A DNA stretch of 64,000 bases from Lunularia cruciata (taxonomy: Eukaryota; Streptophyta; Marchantiopsida; Lunulariales; Lunulariaceae), in assembly GCA_948567375.1 (NCBI GenBank), contig OX419759.1:2953303-3017302 (forward strand). Reading direction: 5' to 3'. Position numbers and translations under genes: made by a program. Positions 30,895 through 42,093 of this stretch are shown one piece after another. The stretch's first letter is position 1. The number at the start of each line of letters is the position of its first letter. A model generated the notes under the pieces. That model was not told where the DNA came from and ran no database searches. It worked only from the letters and a program-made list of their open reading frames with translations.

Positions 30895-33800
30895 TGTGAC
30901 AACCCGGCAAATATCACTTTTGCAGTAATTGGGTAAGTAAAGTTCGTTCCCGCAGAGATACAAGTCAGAATTGGTCAAATACGAAGTCAAACAGTAACAT
31001 GTAGTTCTTCTTGGTTGCATCTTTAATCTCTCAGGTAAAAACCACACCCAGAAGAGAGTAACAAGCACTGACTCGTAGTCTTGTCACAAATTCACACTCC
31101 ATAATCACAACTCCATCAAATCTTTCCAAACAATCTTGATTGTGATGATTCAGGCTCTCCCGAAAACAGCATTTTACTGCAAATCAACTTTGCCTCAGAA
31201 TTGTGTTCCACCCCTCCACTGAAGGCACAACTTCCTTGATCAAAATTGCTTCACATCAACTTCACACTGCACTCACAACTGCAAAATACTACCAACACTA
31301 CAATTCCTCTCAGATCTGTCAAGGCATTGCTTTGATTGCACTTCACTCAAGATCAAACACACAGAATGAAGATCAAGGCTGTGGAATCTAACATCCAACA
31401 AGCACACTGACTTGCACTTCAAAATTCTCCAAACACTCACAAACACAATTGCAAAGTTGATACTTGAAATCAAGCTCAAGCGACGAGCACTACTTCACAG
31501 CACTTTGCTTTATCTATTCTTAGAAATAATGAGCACTGAACAACATTTTCCTACGAATGCCACTCTTAAGTAGTGAAGCAATCGACAGTTCTAACAACTA
31601 TACCGTTCTACAACAACTCTTCTAACCTGCAGATCCAAAATGACAATGCACCTCTACATATCTACCTCTTCAAATCTCAAAACTGTTACTAATCTGATCC
31701 GATGTCTACTTCTTCCTCTGCTTTCAAACCCGAACCCGACGTAATCTTACTTCCTATCACTTTTTCCTCGGGTTTCAGATCTCCTACTTCTTCTACCAGA
31801 TCCAACAATTCTCTTTCCTGATCTGAAATTCCACTAATGGGTAATCTATCTAACTCCTTATCTCCCGACCCACTCTTCTCTAATGTCTCTGATGGCAACT
31901 CCAAAGACATTTGGACTCCTATGTTATCTACTTCAGGTTTTGCTCTAACATCCTTTCGAAGTTTTTCTAGCTCTATTTTCACTAAGTCTAGTCTAATGGA
32001 AATATTTTCTTCTACTTCTAATATCTTTCTATCTACACGAGTTCTTAATTTAATCAACAAGGCGTTCATATCAATATCCTTTGCTTGTCTTTGCCTCGTC
32101 TCCTACACCAACAACTTCAACTCGTGCAGTCTCGCTTCTTCAATTCAAATGTTGGCTTCTGTACTCAACATTGCATTCACCCTGAGGACAATCTCCTTCA
32201 ATGGCTCCAATCTTGTCTTCCTTTCCTGTTCCCAATCTGCAAGCCATTCCTCTCGATACATTGCCAATTCTTCCTTGAATTCGGCTTTCACCGTCTCCTT
32301 CTCCTTCTCCTTCTGAACTACCTTCTCCTCCTGATTACAAAGTAACTCTCGTAATCTCTCTTCTTCCCTATACCTTGCAGCCAACTCTTGTTGCCAGAGT
32401 TGCTTCTTCTCCTCCATACTCTCCATCACTCTATCGAGCTCTTGATCCTTCGTTGCTACCCTTGCCATAGCATGGATTACTTCTACTCTTGAATCAGCAA
32501 ACTGTTGCTTCAAGATTTCATATTCAGCTACTTGTCTCTCTCTTGCTATGTCACTCTTCCTCGCAAGATCCTCTCGATAGCTCATTTCCCTCTTCAGGTC
32601 TTCAATTACCTGACTTCTCTCTATTGCCTCCACTTGTAGTACTTCTCTCTCCTCCTCACCTTGGGTTATACTTCTCTTCAACTCCAAGTTCTCTTCTTCT
32701 AATCTCGATAAGACTTGCAAAATAGTCTTTACCTCTGGACAAGTCAACTGCATCTCCTTCTTCTTGTGCTCCAACTTCACCAACAATGGGCACACTATCT
32801 CTTGCAGGTACTCCACTCCATCACTAGCAACTACTTCATTCCGCGGAGTGGTCTCTCTTCTCTCTTCGTGTTCTCCCAATACTCGCCTTCTTCTCCTGGA
32901 GTCTTTGTATCAGGATGGACGCTTCACTTCTCGAGCTTTCTTCTACCTCTTCCTTCACTTTACTCGGCCCCGCTTCACACTTTGCCTTACGTCTCGAGCA
33001 AACTCCTCGCTGTACTGCGATCTTCTTTTCCTCGGGCACCGTTACTTCATCTTCCAGCATTGTGTTGTCTTCGGCTTCCAACTCGGCTTGCACTTCTTCT
33101 TCGTATTTGTCAGCCGCTGGCACCGATGTCATCTCCCCTCTTTCTTCACTATCACTGCTCGTATCTCCGCTCTGCAATGTCAGCTCAGGTTCCTCCTCAT
33201 GTTCCAAGTCTTCCATTTTGAGCTCGGCCTTGCCTTCTGAGTCTTCATCTTCCGACTCAATTACCACCATTCCTCGCCTCGGGTTACTTCTCTGCATCTT
33301 CTGAGGTTTCTTGCTGTCTTTGGCTTCTCCTTGCCGACTCCTCTTCTTCGCCGGGATACTCATTGTGACCTCCACGTTCTTCCCTGTCTTTGCATAGTAG
33401 TTGTCCATGCTCCGGATTTGGAGAATGTATTGCTGCTCCTTGACATCGACCTCCTTTCGCACATTAGGATGGAAGTGCGACACCATCTGCATCCGCTCCA
33501 CCGAGTTCAGCAAATTGAGCCCAAAGTAGAAGTGTGCTGCAAATGGCACAATGTAGTGTGAAGGTGACTTATCCCGCAAATTCCACACCATCTGCCTTGT
33601 TCTCCCATGAAAACACCTTGCCCAATTTATAGGTTCTCTTGCAAACAACTTATGGAAGAACACCGCTTGGTGTTTCATCACATAAGTTGTTCTCTCCGGC
33701 TTCAAGATCACCATGAGAGCACTCACGATCCCTCTCTTCACTGGATCCTTGTAACTCTCAACTTTATACCCATTCTTTGTTCTTTTCAACAAGAAGGCAT

Positions 33801-34673
33801 CTCTCACCTCCTGAGTCTCTTGAGCTATCTCTCCCTTTCCCAAGAACGTGGCTCCCTGCTCCAAGCCTGCCTCCTTCCCGAGTACGAGTCTCCAATCCAA
33901 CTCTATCCAGCAAGCCGGATTTCCTCTCTTCCCTTCTTCCTTGGGTCCATCAAGACACTTACTCTCGATGATTTCTGTCATGAATCCTGGAAAACTTACA
34001 TTCCAGTTCCATGCCAGAAATGTAATCCAAAGTTGGCTCAAGACCTCGATCCGCGCTATCACATCTAACCTCCGAATCACATGATTTTACACTATGAATT
34101 TGGAGTTCTTCTTCCCTCCTCCCATCTCTTCTACTTTCTCACTTTCCCTCGATTTCACTCTCACGACTTCTCCCTTGCGCACTAACACGATCTCAACTCT
34201 ATTTCCCTTTCCTCGATCACCTGCAAGACGACTCCTCAATGGCGAAGGAAAATTGCTCGACATTTTGTCGTTGCAGTTTCAATTTTTATAGAGTTGCGCT
34301 TCTTCATCTTCCGTCACTTCGAGTTCCTAACAAGAAATCACACCTCTGGCATGCACCTTTCACTGTCAATCAACCTTCGCGCGTATGGGCTGCCCGTTTT
34401 AAAATGGCCTCTTCTTGAATTTCTCACCCCGACAAAAGGTTGTTAGACTGTCTTTGCCTCGGGTTGAGCTCCCCCCGATACAAAGACAATTTACTTTGGG
34501 CTGTATGCTGACAGGGCATTTCTGAGTACTTTGCCTTATGGCCCAAAGTCACTTTACTTTGGGTTTCATCCCAAAGACTCTTTTCTTTGCCATCTTCAGC
34601 CATACAGGCGCAATTCGACTTCTCTGTACACTTCTTCTCCTTTATTTTGAGAAAAAAAAATGTGGGCACCACA
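30895..34673 (-). mobile_element. NA1: non-autonomous insertion with one long broken gene
   Basis: A 3.78-kb block that interrupts the KN2 RNase H coding sequence. Ends on the + strand are TGTGACAACCCGG and GGGCACCACA, flanked by tttag and tttac; KN1 has an unbroken aagtttagacactac at this site. Base composition is visibly different from its neighbours, with many more CpG dinucleotides. No LTRs, RT, transposase or long terminal inverted repeats are visible. TG/CA ends and a 4-5 bp duplication suggest integrase-type insertion; a LARD-like derivative or a terminally eroded element are options. Confidence 0.7.
31689..34263 (-). pseudogene. NA1 gene: ~860-codon protein with globular N-terminus and acidic coiled-coil C-terminus
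   Basis: From the ATG at 34263 (MSSNFPSPLRSRLAG) the frame meets a TAA at 34087-34089, then stays open to 32836, shifts frame near 32850, stays open to 32145, and passes TGA and TAG before its end at 31689. The N-terminal 250 residues look globular (FLAWNWNVSFPGF, PERTTYVMKHQAVFF, IVPFAAHFYFGLNLL). The middle is Lys/Glu-rich with KKRSRQGEAK, and the C-terminal half is a long coiled coil rich in E, K, L and Q. The globular part vaguely resembles plant transposon-associated proteins of unknown function. I do not recognise the family. Confidence 0.65.
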
Positions 34674-36210
34674 TTTACACTACTTGATTGGAGGGAAAGC
34701 CACCATTGTCACAAATCATAAGGCTTTGAAGTACATCTTCAACAAGCCTAATGTTGAAGGGAGACTAGCAAGGTGGATGATACTCTTGTCTGAGTATGAC
34801 TACACCATTGAGGATAGGCCAAGAAAGAAACATGCAAATGCTGATTTTTTCTCTAGGGCCTTTGATCATGATGGAGATGAGCCAGTGGATGATTCCTTCT
34901 CGGATGAGGAGCTCATGACAATCTCAGTCACTCAAGAGGTTCCAATGGAGTACAAGGAGATTGTGGAATTTGTGACAAGAGGTAACTATCCACAAGGGAT
35001 GCATGCTAGGGAGAGGAAAGCCCTAATAGCAAGATCTAGACCTTACACAATGGTGGAGGATATTCTTTTTCACCAAGGAGCAGATGGTCTACTTCAAAGA
35101 GCAGTGGGTAAGGAAGAGTCTATCTTACTCATAAAGGAGTTTCATGAAGGTTTAGTGTGTGGAGGACACTTTGCAGGAAAGGTGACTGCTTTCAAGATTC
35201 TAGATGCATGTTACCATTGGAGAGGGATTTTCAAGGATTGTCTGGATTATTGCAAAACTTGTCATGTTTGTCAAGCTTTTGCTAGAAAGTCTACTTCCAC
35301 TCCACCACTTAGATCAATTCCATTACTAGGACCTTTTGAGAAGTGGGGAATTGATTTTGTAGGTCCTCTCAATAGAACCCCAAGGAACAATCGGTACATT
35401 GTGGTAGTTATTGATTGCCTTACTAAGTGAGGCTAGACCATTGAAGGACAAGAATGAAGATGAAGTTGAGAGATTTCTTTATGAACACATTATCACTAGG
35501 TTTAGGTGCCCTTTGGAGTTGGTTTCTGATAGAGGAGGAGAGTTTACAAGAAGCATCATTATAGCCATGCTATGACATTTCTCTATCCCACATAGAGTAA
35601 CTACATCCTATAAGCCAAATTCCAATGGCTTGGCAGAGAGAACCAATCAGACCTTGTGCATGATGTTGGCCAAAGATGCAGAAATGGAGGGGGCTAAACA
35701 TCATTGGGACAAGAGGATTCATGCAGTTTTGTGGGAGTATAGGACAACCATGAAGACTTCCACTAGATATTCTCCATTTCAATTGGTATATGGTATTGAG
35801 TCTACCTTACCTATTCACTTTGATCTTCCTACCTTCCAAAGCATTCATGGGAGATTAAAGAAAGCACAAGGAGGTGATGCAGAGAAGTCAAGGAAGGATC
35901 AACTCATGGAGTTGGAAGAGGCAAGAGCAGTTGCTATGGTTCAAGTGGAGCAAGCCCAAAGGAAGCAAAAGGAGAGATATGACAAGAGGCAAGGCAAGAA
36001 GAAGGTGGAGCCTTTCAAAGAAGGTGATTGGGTAATGTTGTTTGATTCCATTCGATTCAAGAGAGTGCAAAAGAAGTTTTGGCCTAAGTACTTTGGACCT
36101 TTCAGAGTGGAGAAGATGTGAGGCAATTACACCTATGATCTCAAGGAGTTAGGAGGAATACACTTTGATAGGATTAACCATGATAAGTTGAAGATGTATC
36201 ATAGAAGGTA
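34674..36210 (+). pseudogene. KN2 RNase H end and integrase
   Basis: Resumes after NA1. RNase H ends at TIEDRPRKKHANADFFSRA (about 34800-34860). The H2C2 zinc region keeps CKTCHVCQ (about 35254-35277). Core residues: WGIDFVGPL (about 35346), SDRGGEF (about 35527) and SNGLAERTNQ (about 35622), all catalytic acids present. A stop and frameshift near 35428 split the domain. The tail ends DRINHDKLKMYHRR near 36210; no chromodomain. Confidence 0.85.
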
Positions 36211-36245
36211 GAGAGACCTTCACTTTGAGGACAAAGTGAAAACTT

Positions 36246-36259
36246 AGTCCATGGGTAAA
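36246..36259 (+). promoter_or_regulatory. KN2 polypurine tract
   Basis: The bases before the 3' LTR include atgggtaaa. It is weaker than the KN1 tract (CCGGGGGTAAA), with G to A changes. Confidence 0.45.
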
Positions 36260-36949
36260 TGTAACACCCATTTATGCATGTGTGTGGTATTGTGATATTT
36301 AGCTTGGTATTACAAGTACTTGAGAGATATTATTTATAGAGATAAAGGATGATTCTACATTAATCATGATTAGCTAAAGTTAGTCATAGTTAAGATAGAG
36401 GGGACCTTACTTTAGAGGAAGTAGAAAAGATGAGCACCACTATTTTGGATTCTAGTGTGTTGACTTGGTATTATTCCTAGGTGTTTGGCTTTGAGGAAAG
36501 AGTTGAGAACTCTTGGGCCCGCAAGCTTTTTTGTTTTGGATTCTTCTTTAGTCCAAGGATAGCCCATGTGAAGGAATCCTTGACTTAGTGGTTGGGTCAA
36601 GATAAGACCACATGCTTATGGCAATATGCCCATGTGAATGGATATTCCTTTCTACTTTTTGACTTTACTTGACTTTTAGTCTAGTAACTTGAGTTACTAC
36701 CGTAATTAATAACTTTGGTATGTAACTATTTCACAAGTATATAAACAAGGGGTGAGGAGGTACTCATCATCCTTTCATTTGCAACTATCTCTCTCTCATT
36801 GAGTTCTCTAGTGAGCAATGTCTTGAGTCTTGGAGTGTTAGCCTTGGAGGAGTATGATGGAGTTGGGGTTCCTTGCCTTCTTAGTCCATGGTGCGCTACC
36901 ATAATAGCCATCAGAGGTTCATCCTGAGTGAGAGACAGGCTGGCTCACA
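36260..36949 (+). repeat. KN2 3' LTR
   Basis: 690 bp, TGTAACACCC to ggctcaca, followed by the ggcc target copy. It differs from the 5' LTR mostly by transitions. Confidence 0.88.
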
Positions 36950-37610
36950 GGCCATGGTTTGGGTCTTCAAGATCCTTGTTTTAGTGTGTTTTGGGAGATG
37001 TTATGGATACTACAACATCTCCAGGTTCATTAGTCCGTTCTCCAACTTACCTTTTGAAGAACGTTCCTTTGATGGGTGATTCTTGCACCAGAGTGGTGGT
37101 GAGTACACATCAGGTCCATTCTTGGATGGGACCTATTGTATTGTTAGATGTAGCCAAGGTGGGATCATCATCTTTGCCTTTGGTGGACAAACCTCTTACC
37201 TAGAGAGGTTTTACAACATGCTGATGATGGGATTCAACAACTTGACCACATCCTTGTTGATGACATCTTGGATGTCGGGTGTTAGTCTCAAACGGTGGTA
37301 GTGGTTGATAGGTCACCTATGGTAGTGGTGAACCTAGTGAGATAGCCTAGAGCTGTATTTCCCACACTCATGAGTTTCCCAAGCTCTCATGCTTTTTGAG
37401 AGGCAGGACCTGGACTTGTTTGGGACTCATAGTTATAGTAGTTGGTGGAGCCCAATGCTGATGAGAGAGAGCAAGCAATAGGTTTTTGCATTGGTATTAC
37501 CGCTATTCCAATAATGTTAGAGGCATCCAAGTGCAAGTGTTAGGTCAGGCTATGGACCTAAATTGTTTGACCTGGATTGTGAGCCTTGGCTTGTTAGAGT
37601 AGCGTAGGAT
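36950..37610 (+). pseudogene. MP1 C5-methyltransferase domain, C-terminal half
   Basis: Continues after KN2. Motif VI reads LLKNVPLMGDS (about 37050-37080); the catalytic ENV glutamate is Lys by a G-to-A change. Then HSWMGPIVLLDVAKVGS (motif VIII region, partly degraded), FPTLMSFPSSHAF (about 37360-37398), and motif X with ADERE at about 37460 and LGQAMDLNCLTW at about 37540-37575, in two or more frames. With the N-terminal half, all key motifs are present in the same order as in MP2. Confidence 0.8.
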
Positions 37611-38036
37611 GCGCTTGACGGGCATCACCACTTGGACACTTGTAAGCCTTTTGCCTATTGAGATAATTCAGGCACATGCTGGGGGTGATGGACCGAGTGG
37701 ACATGTTATTCTTAGGACACAACCAGTAGCTACTAGGGAGAGTGGTCTACTTGGAGTCCATCCAGGTGAGCGTGGGCTACTTGGATTACACCCTTGGTCC
37801 ACTTGGGATACAACTAGAGGACGCATGGAGCTTGCAACCAGAGTGGAGAGATTTTTTCACACAGAGGTTGGGACCTCTAGTTGTCAGGGGCATGACTCTA
37901 TTGCTCCCAAGGGCTTAGTGTAGCAGCCAGTCAGTACGTCTTCCACTCCTATGACATTTACAAAGGATACTTGGGAACCAAATCTTGGACCCAAGCTTAC
38001 TAGAGAGGAAAGACGGAGGGTTTGGAGGTTCTTGAG
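37611..38036 (+). pseudogene. MP1 linker between methyltransferase and reverse transcriptase
   Basis: Reads GPSGHVILRTQP, ATRESGLLGVHPGERGLLG, then LHPWSTWD, EVGTSSCQ and REERRRVWRF before the DL1 insertion. MP2 has three L-G-x-H-P repeats at the same place. Function unknown; it may be a flexible spacer. Confidence 0.65.
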
Positions 38037-38461
38037 TGTAACAATATGGAGTTAGGGACGAGGTCAGTCAGGCTCACGAAGTAGCACATAAGACAAATTA
38101 GCCTAGAATATTCTGGAAGTATCTAGGAAGCTTCTTGGGAAGCTTCTCGGTTAGCTTAGCTTGCACCTTAAGTAAGTAGCTTCTAGAAGGAAGCTTCTAG
38201 AAGCTTCCAACTAGCTTACCTTGCACGCCAAGTAGGCGGCTTCTAGAAGGAAGCTTCTTGAGAAGCTTCCTAGTTAACTTGGCTTGCACTCTAAGAAAGC
38301 GGCTTGAGGAAGCTTCTTGAGAAGCTTCTCAAGGGCCTTGTATGCTACCTATAATTACCAAAGCCAAAGCTCATGCTAGGCATTTGGATTTTTCCCTCAT
38401 TCAAGTGTCCCAATGTGAGTTTCCATTCTCCTATTTCTCTCCTCGGTTTTGGTCTTTTACA
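38037..38461 (+). repeat. DL1 5' LTR
   Basis: Starts TGTAACAATATGG and ends GGTCTTTTACA. It carries a dense array of alternating GAA/TTC blocks (separate entry). The TATAAATA box seen in DL2 is TATAATTA here (about 38350). Confidence 0.9.
38106..38336 (+). promoter_or_regulatory. Heat-shock-element array in DL1 LTR
   Basis: The heat-shock factor site is nGAAnnTTCn repeated. Here GAAtaTTCtgGAA lies at 38106-38118 and GAAgcTTCtaGAAgcTTC at 38190-38207, both perfect in spacing. More GAAgcTTC blocks lie around 38128-38148, 38245-38270 and 38310-38330. Arrays of the same type are in all DL LTR copies (2235-2440, 42163-42393, 48340-48560 reversed, 50060-50210). Heat control is inferred by analogy with the Arabidopsis Copia element ONSEN. 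Confidence 0.7.
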
Positions 38462-38462
38462 T

Positions 38463-38474
38463 TGGTATTAGAGC
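38463..38474 (+). promoter_or_regulatory. DL1 primer-binding site (initiator tRNA-Met)
   Basis: TGGTATTAGAGC one base after the LTR; the plant consensus is TGGTATCAGAGC, so there is one C-to-T change. Confidence 0.85.
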
Positions 38475-38483
38475 AGGAATGGG

Positions 38484-38699
38484 ATGGATGGAATTTATGG
38501 ACCACTAAATCCACTTCTGCCAAACCATTAGGACTTTCATGTCCAGATATTACCAAAGCATCGTTTTACACAATTCATCACCTCACGCTTTGGGCAGGAT
38601 TTTCTACATATGATCACCATGTCAGAGGAACCCTTGATACTTCCAGTTGTAACTTATGGAGAACGGTGGACGTGTTGTATCTATGTGTTAATCAACTAG
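38484..38699 (+). pseudogene. DL1 leader ORF: small conserved domain before gag
   Basis: From the ATG at 38484: MDGIYGPLNPLLPNH, TAG, then DFHVQILPKHRFTQF, RFGQDFLHMI, EEPLILPVVTYGERW and CIYVL. DL2 has TGG at the TAG codon, so this is a nonsense mutation. It is aligned without gaps over most of its length with CH1 leader ORF 1 (FHIKVMYIQR, HFGAEFMDRV, NPVILPVVIYDREW, IYIL), although the two LTRs are unrelated. Function unknown. Confidence 0.65.
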
Positions 38700-38732
38700 A
38701 TAAGTTGAGGGTAGTGGAATAGAGTAGTAGCA

Positions 38733-39584
38733 ATGGCGGCAATACCAGATGTTATCCTTGCAATGCAACAACAAATCGAGCATCTTACTCAATTGTCGGA
38801 TGAACAAGACCAACAACGACGAGAACAGATAGACAGAGCGCAAGTTCGAGATGGAGAAGATCACATTCGATTTCTGAAACCCAAGGTGTTTGAAGGCAAG
38901 AATCTTCCAGGCACAGTGGAGAATTTTTTGTTTGACTGTGAACGTTACTTTGAAGCCACCAATCTTCAAGACAAGCGGAAACAAATTCTCTTGGCTTATA
39001 GCCAGTTGGATGGCGTGGCAAAACTTTGGTGGCAATTCCGAGTAGAAAGAGCTGAACGACAAATTGTTACACCAATTTTGACATGGGCAGAATTCAAGGA
39101 TGCAATACTTGGTCGATTTCAGACTATAAATGCCACCCGAGCTGCACGAGATAAATTGGCGGAGTTGAGGCAGATTGGCTCAGTGAGAAGCTATATCACA
39201 CAATTTTAGAATATCATCATGGAAATTCTAGATATCCAAGAAGGTGAAGTTCTGGATCGATTTGTGTGAGGATTGAAGTCACAAACTAGATTGGAGGTGA
39301 CCATGCGAGAGCCACAGAACGTAGAAGAAGCCATGCAATTGGCTGAGCATTTTGACTCCTTAGTTGTGACAACTTGGTCTCGACCTCGACCTACACAAAA
39401 CCTACCAGTACCACGAGTGGAAGAACCGGTACCAATGGAGATTGATGCTATCCAACAAAGACCACTTGGCATAGTAGATAGAGAAAGATTACAAAAAAAT
39501 GGAGGTTGCTTTTATTGTCACCAAGTTGGACATTGCATTGCTGAATGTCCACTTAAGAATGGGCAACCTCGACAAGTTGCCTAG
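38733..39584 (+). pseudogene. DL1 gag with zinc knuckle
   Basis: One frame with two in-frame stops (about 39207 and 39267). Capsid phrases: FLKPKVFEGKNLPGTVENFL, LLAYSQLDGVAKLWW, RFQTINATRAARDKLAELRQ. The zinc knuckle CFYCHQVGHCIAEC (about 39508-39550) has all four ligands. Starts at ATG 38733, 34 bp after the leader ORF. Confidence 0.85.
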
Positions 39585-39658
39585 ATGGAGTTTGTAGAAT
39601 AGAATGATCAGGGAAACAAAGAATCCCAGTAGGAGATTTTGAGCCGCCTACTGGGAGC

Positions 39659-42078
39659 TTGATTAGTTCCAATGGGATTGAAGGCTTGACCTATGCAATT
39701 TTGCTTCATTTCCAAGGTATGATATCTAATCGGGGTTGTAGGATTTTGGTTGATTCTAGAAGTTCAAAGAATTGCATATCTATGCAAGTAGCAAAGGAAT
39801 TGGGTATTCCTATCAAGCCAGTGATTGGAAGTAGTTTGATGATGGCGGATGGTAGAAAAGGTTCTACATTCTGCACCTCGCATCTTGTTACCTTCAAGAT
39901 TGGGAAGGAGTATTTGGAGTGTATGAGGTTTGTAGTGGCACCTCTACACTATGATATCATTCTGGGTCTACCTTGGCTTGAACGTCATAAGGTTCAATTT
40001 GATTGGACCCGACATCAAATTCAAGTACAACACCGAGGTAGGAATTTCTAATTAGGTTGTCTGGCACCTCTGAGTAAGACACCTAAGAATAGTGAGTCCC
40101 AAGATGGGAAGTTTGCCAAGAAGGCAACCATGGAGCAAGCTTGGAAGAAAGATGAGTCACTAGAAGAGAAGTTTGTTAATGAAGTAGCCATAGAGCAAGC
40201 TTTGGAGGAAGATAAGTTTGTATTTGCGGTGTGAATCAAGCCGATTGCACAAGAACAATCTGAGGAGAGCCAAGTGTCGCATCAAGCAACGGTTGATCGG
40301 ATAGTTCAAGAGTTTGCAGATGTGTTTCCGGATGATCTACCAAAGGGATTACCCTCTGATCGAGGTATGCCCTTCAAGATCGAGTTATTGCCAGGGAGTA
40401 CTCTAGTGAGTAGACCAATCTATTGGCTCTCACCAAAGGAGTTGGAGGAGTTGCAAACAACACTTACAGAGTTGTTGGAGAAGGATTTCATACAACATAG
40501 TACCTCTCCGTGGGGAGCACCAATACTATTTGTTCCAAAGAAGGATGGAGGACTTTGTTTATGTATTGATTACCGTGGGCTCAATAAGCAGACCGTGAAG
40601 AATGTATATCCTTTGCCTCAGATCGATGACCTGCTTGATCAATTAAGTGGAGCACGCTACTTTTCCAAGCTAGATCTTTGTAGCAGCTATTGGCAAATTC
40701 CTATTGAAGGAGAAGACGTGCAAAAGACTGCCTTTCGCACAAGGTATGGACATTTTGAGTAGAGAGTTCTACCTTTTGGACTCACTAATGCTCCAGCAGT
40801 CTTCATGGATCAGATGCATCGGGTGGTGGAGGGACTATTGGATCAGTCCGTGGTAGTGTTCTTAGATGATATCTTAATCTATAGTAGGACAGAGGCAGAA
40901 CATAGGAATCATGTGCGAGAAGTCCTAAGACGACTACGACAATGGAAATTTTACTGCAAGAAGTCAAAGTGCACTTTTTGGTGGAAGGAGGTTACCTTCT
41001 TGGGTCATAAGATCTCATCAAAGGATATCAAGATGGAAGAAGAGAATATCAAGGCCATTACTGATTGGCGTACCCTGAAGGATGCTACCAAAGTACGAGC
41101 ATTCAATGGATTGGCCAATTTTTACCGACGGTTCATCCACTATTATGCTCACGTGGCTGCACCATTGACTAACCTCTTGGGAAAGAACTCAAGCTTCCAA
41201 TAGACCACCAAGCATGAAGAAGCATTCCAAAAGTTAAAGCATATGGTGTCTTCAAGACCCATTCTTCAACCATATGATCCTCAACTACCTTGTGTGGTTG
41301 ATTTTGATGCTTCTAACTTTGCAATTGGAGCTATGTTGCAACAAGAATTTCCATATGGACTACATCCTATTGCCTTTGTGTCTTGCCAACTAAATACAGC
41401 TGAAAGAAATTACTCTGCTTGAGATTGGGAACAACTTGCAATGGTATATGCCACCAAGGTATGGAGGCATCATCTCTTGGGGAAACAAGTGATCATGCAA
41501 ACTGATCACAAGCCATTGTTGCAGACCTTACACCTAGAGCACATGAAGAGTCAACATCATCGATGGGAAGAGCAACTCCAATTGTTTAACATCAAACTTG
41601 AGTACAAACCAGGTCGGTTCCATGTCATCCCTGATGCTCTATCACGATGACCTGATTTGAAGTCTCTTCCTCTCATTGCGGCAGCAATTGGGCCGGTGTC
41701 AATTGATCCCAAGATTCATAACGAGTTTTGGTTAGCTCTACAGCAAGATCCCTTCTTCCAAATGGTACATGGTCGGCTAACAACAGGTGACAAGGAGTAC
41801 AACACCTTCTTCTTCAAGGAAGGCCTTCTATTCCATGCGGACCGGATCTATGTTCCAGCCAAAGGTGATCTTCAACTTGTGCACCTTCAAGAAGCCCATG
41901 ATTTACCCATTGCTGGTTACATGGGTGTGGACAAGACCTTGGGTACCCTCAAACGTCAATGGTGGTGGGCCAACATGACATAGGATGTTTGAGAATTTGT
42001 CCGATCGTGTGAGAGCTGCCAACGTAACAAGACCAACAACCAAAAGCCGGGTGGACTCCTTCAACCGCTTGCCGTTCC
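39659..42078 (+). pseudogene. DL1 pol: protease, RT, RNase H and truncated integrase
   Basis: All parts are in one frame with several stops. Protease active site ILVDSRSSKNCIS (Gly of DSG replaced by Arg) and [49 protein letters not shown], catalytic VVFLDDILIYS (about 40853-40885), GHKISSKDI, FNGLANFYRRFI. RNase H: VDFDASNFAIGAML, TDHKPLLQTL, PDALSR (41650). Integrase keeps only the H2C2 zinc region (ESCQRNKT, about 42015) and ends GGLLQPLAVPSAGE at the 3' LTR. No catalytic core is present. Confidence 0.88.
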
Positions 42079-42081
42079 ATC

Positions 42082-42093
42082 AGCAGGGGAATA
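42082..42093 (+). promoter_or_regulatory. DL1 substitute polypurine-like tract
   Basis: AGCAGGGGAATA directly before the 3' LTR, inside former integrase coding sequence. It is purine-rich enough to serve as plus-strand primer, which could explain how the shortened element was copied. Confidence 0.45.

Larger units (their letters stand above)
25785..36949 (+). mobile_element. KN2: Athila/Tat-like element with extra zinc-knuckle ORF; carries NA1
   Basis: LTRs 25785-26474 and 36260-36949, both 690 bp and differing at only about a dozen sites by eye, so this is a fairly recent insertion. Flanks are ggcc (25781-25784) and ggcc (36950-36953). The first two LTR bases are CA instead of TG, two transitions. 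Gene order is as in KN1. NA1 interrupts RNase H at 30895-34673. Confidence 0.88.

Noticed and set aside
32715..34084. Long + strand frames in NA1 (up to 168 codons) as genes
   Set aside because: They are antisense shadows of the minus-strand coiled-coil gene; their Ser/Leu-rich translations reflect its Glu/Lys codons read backwards.
30895..34673. NA1 as a Pack-MULE or other DNA transposon with a captured gene
   Set aside because: Only about 4-5 bp are duplicated, not 9, and the ends share no long terminal inverted repeat (TGTG only, then poor matching).
38106..38336. CRISPR-like array in DL LTRs (short repeated blocks)
   Set aside because: The units are short alternating GAA/TTC motifs without uniform spacers, inside plant LTRs, and fit heat-shock elements.
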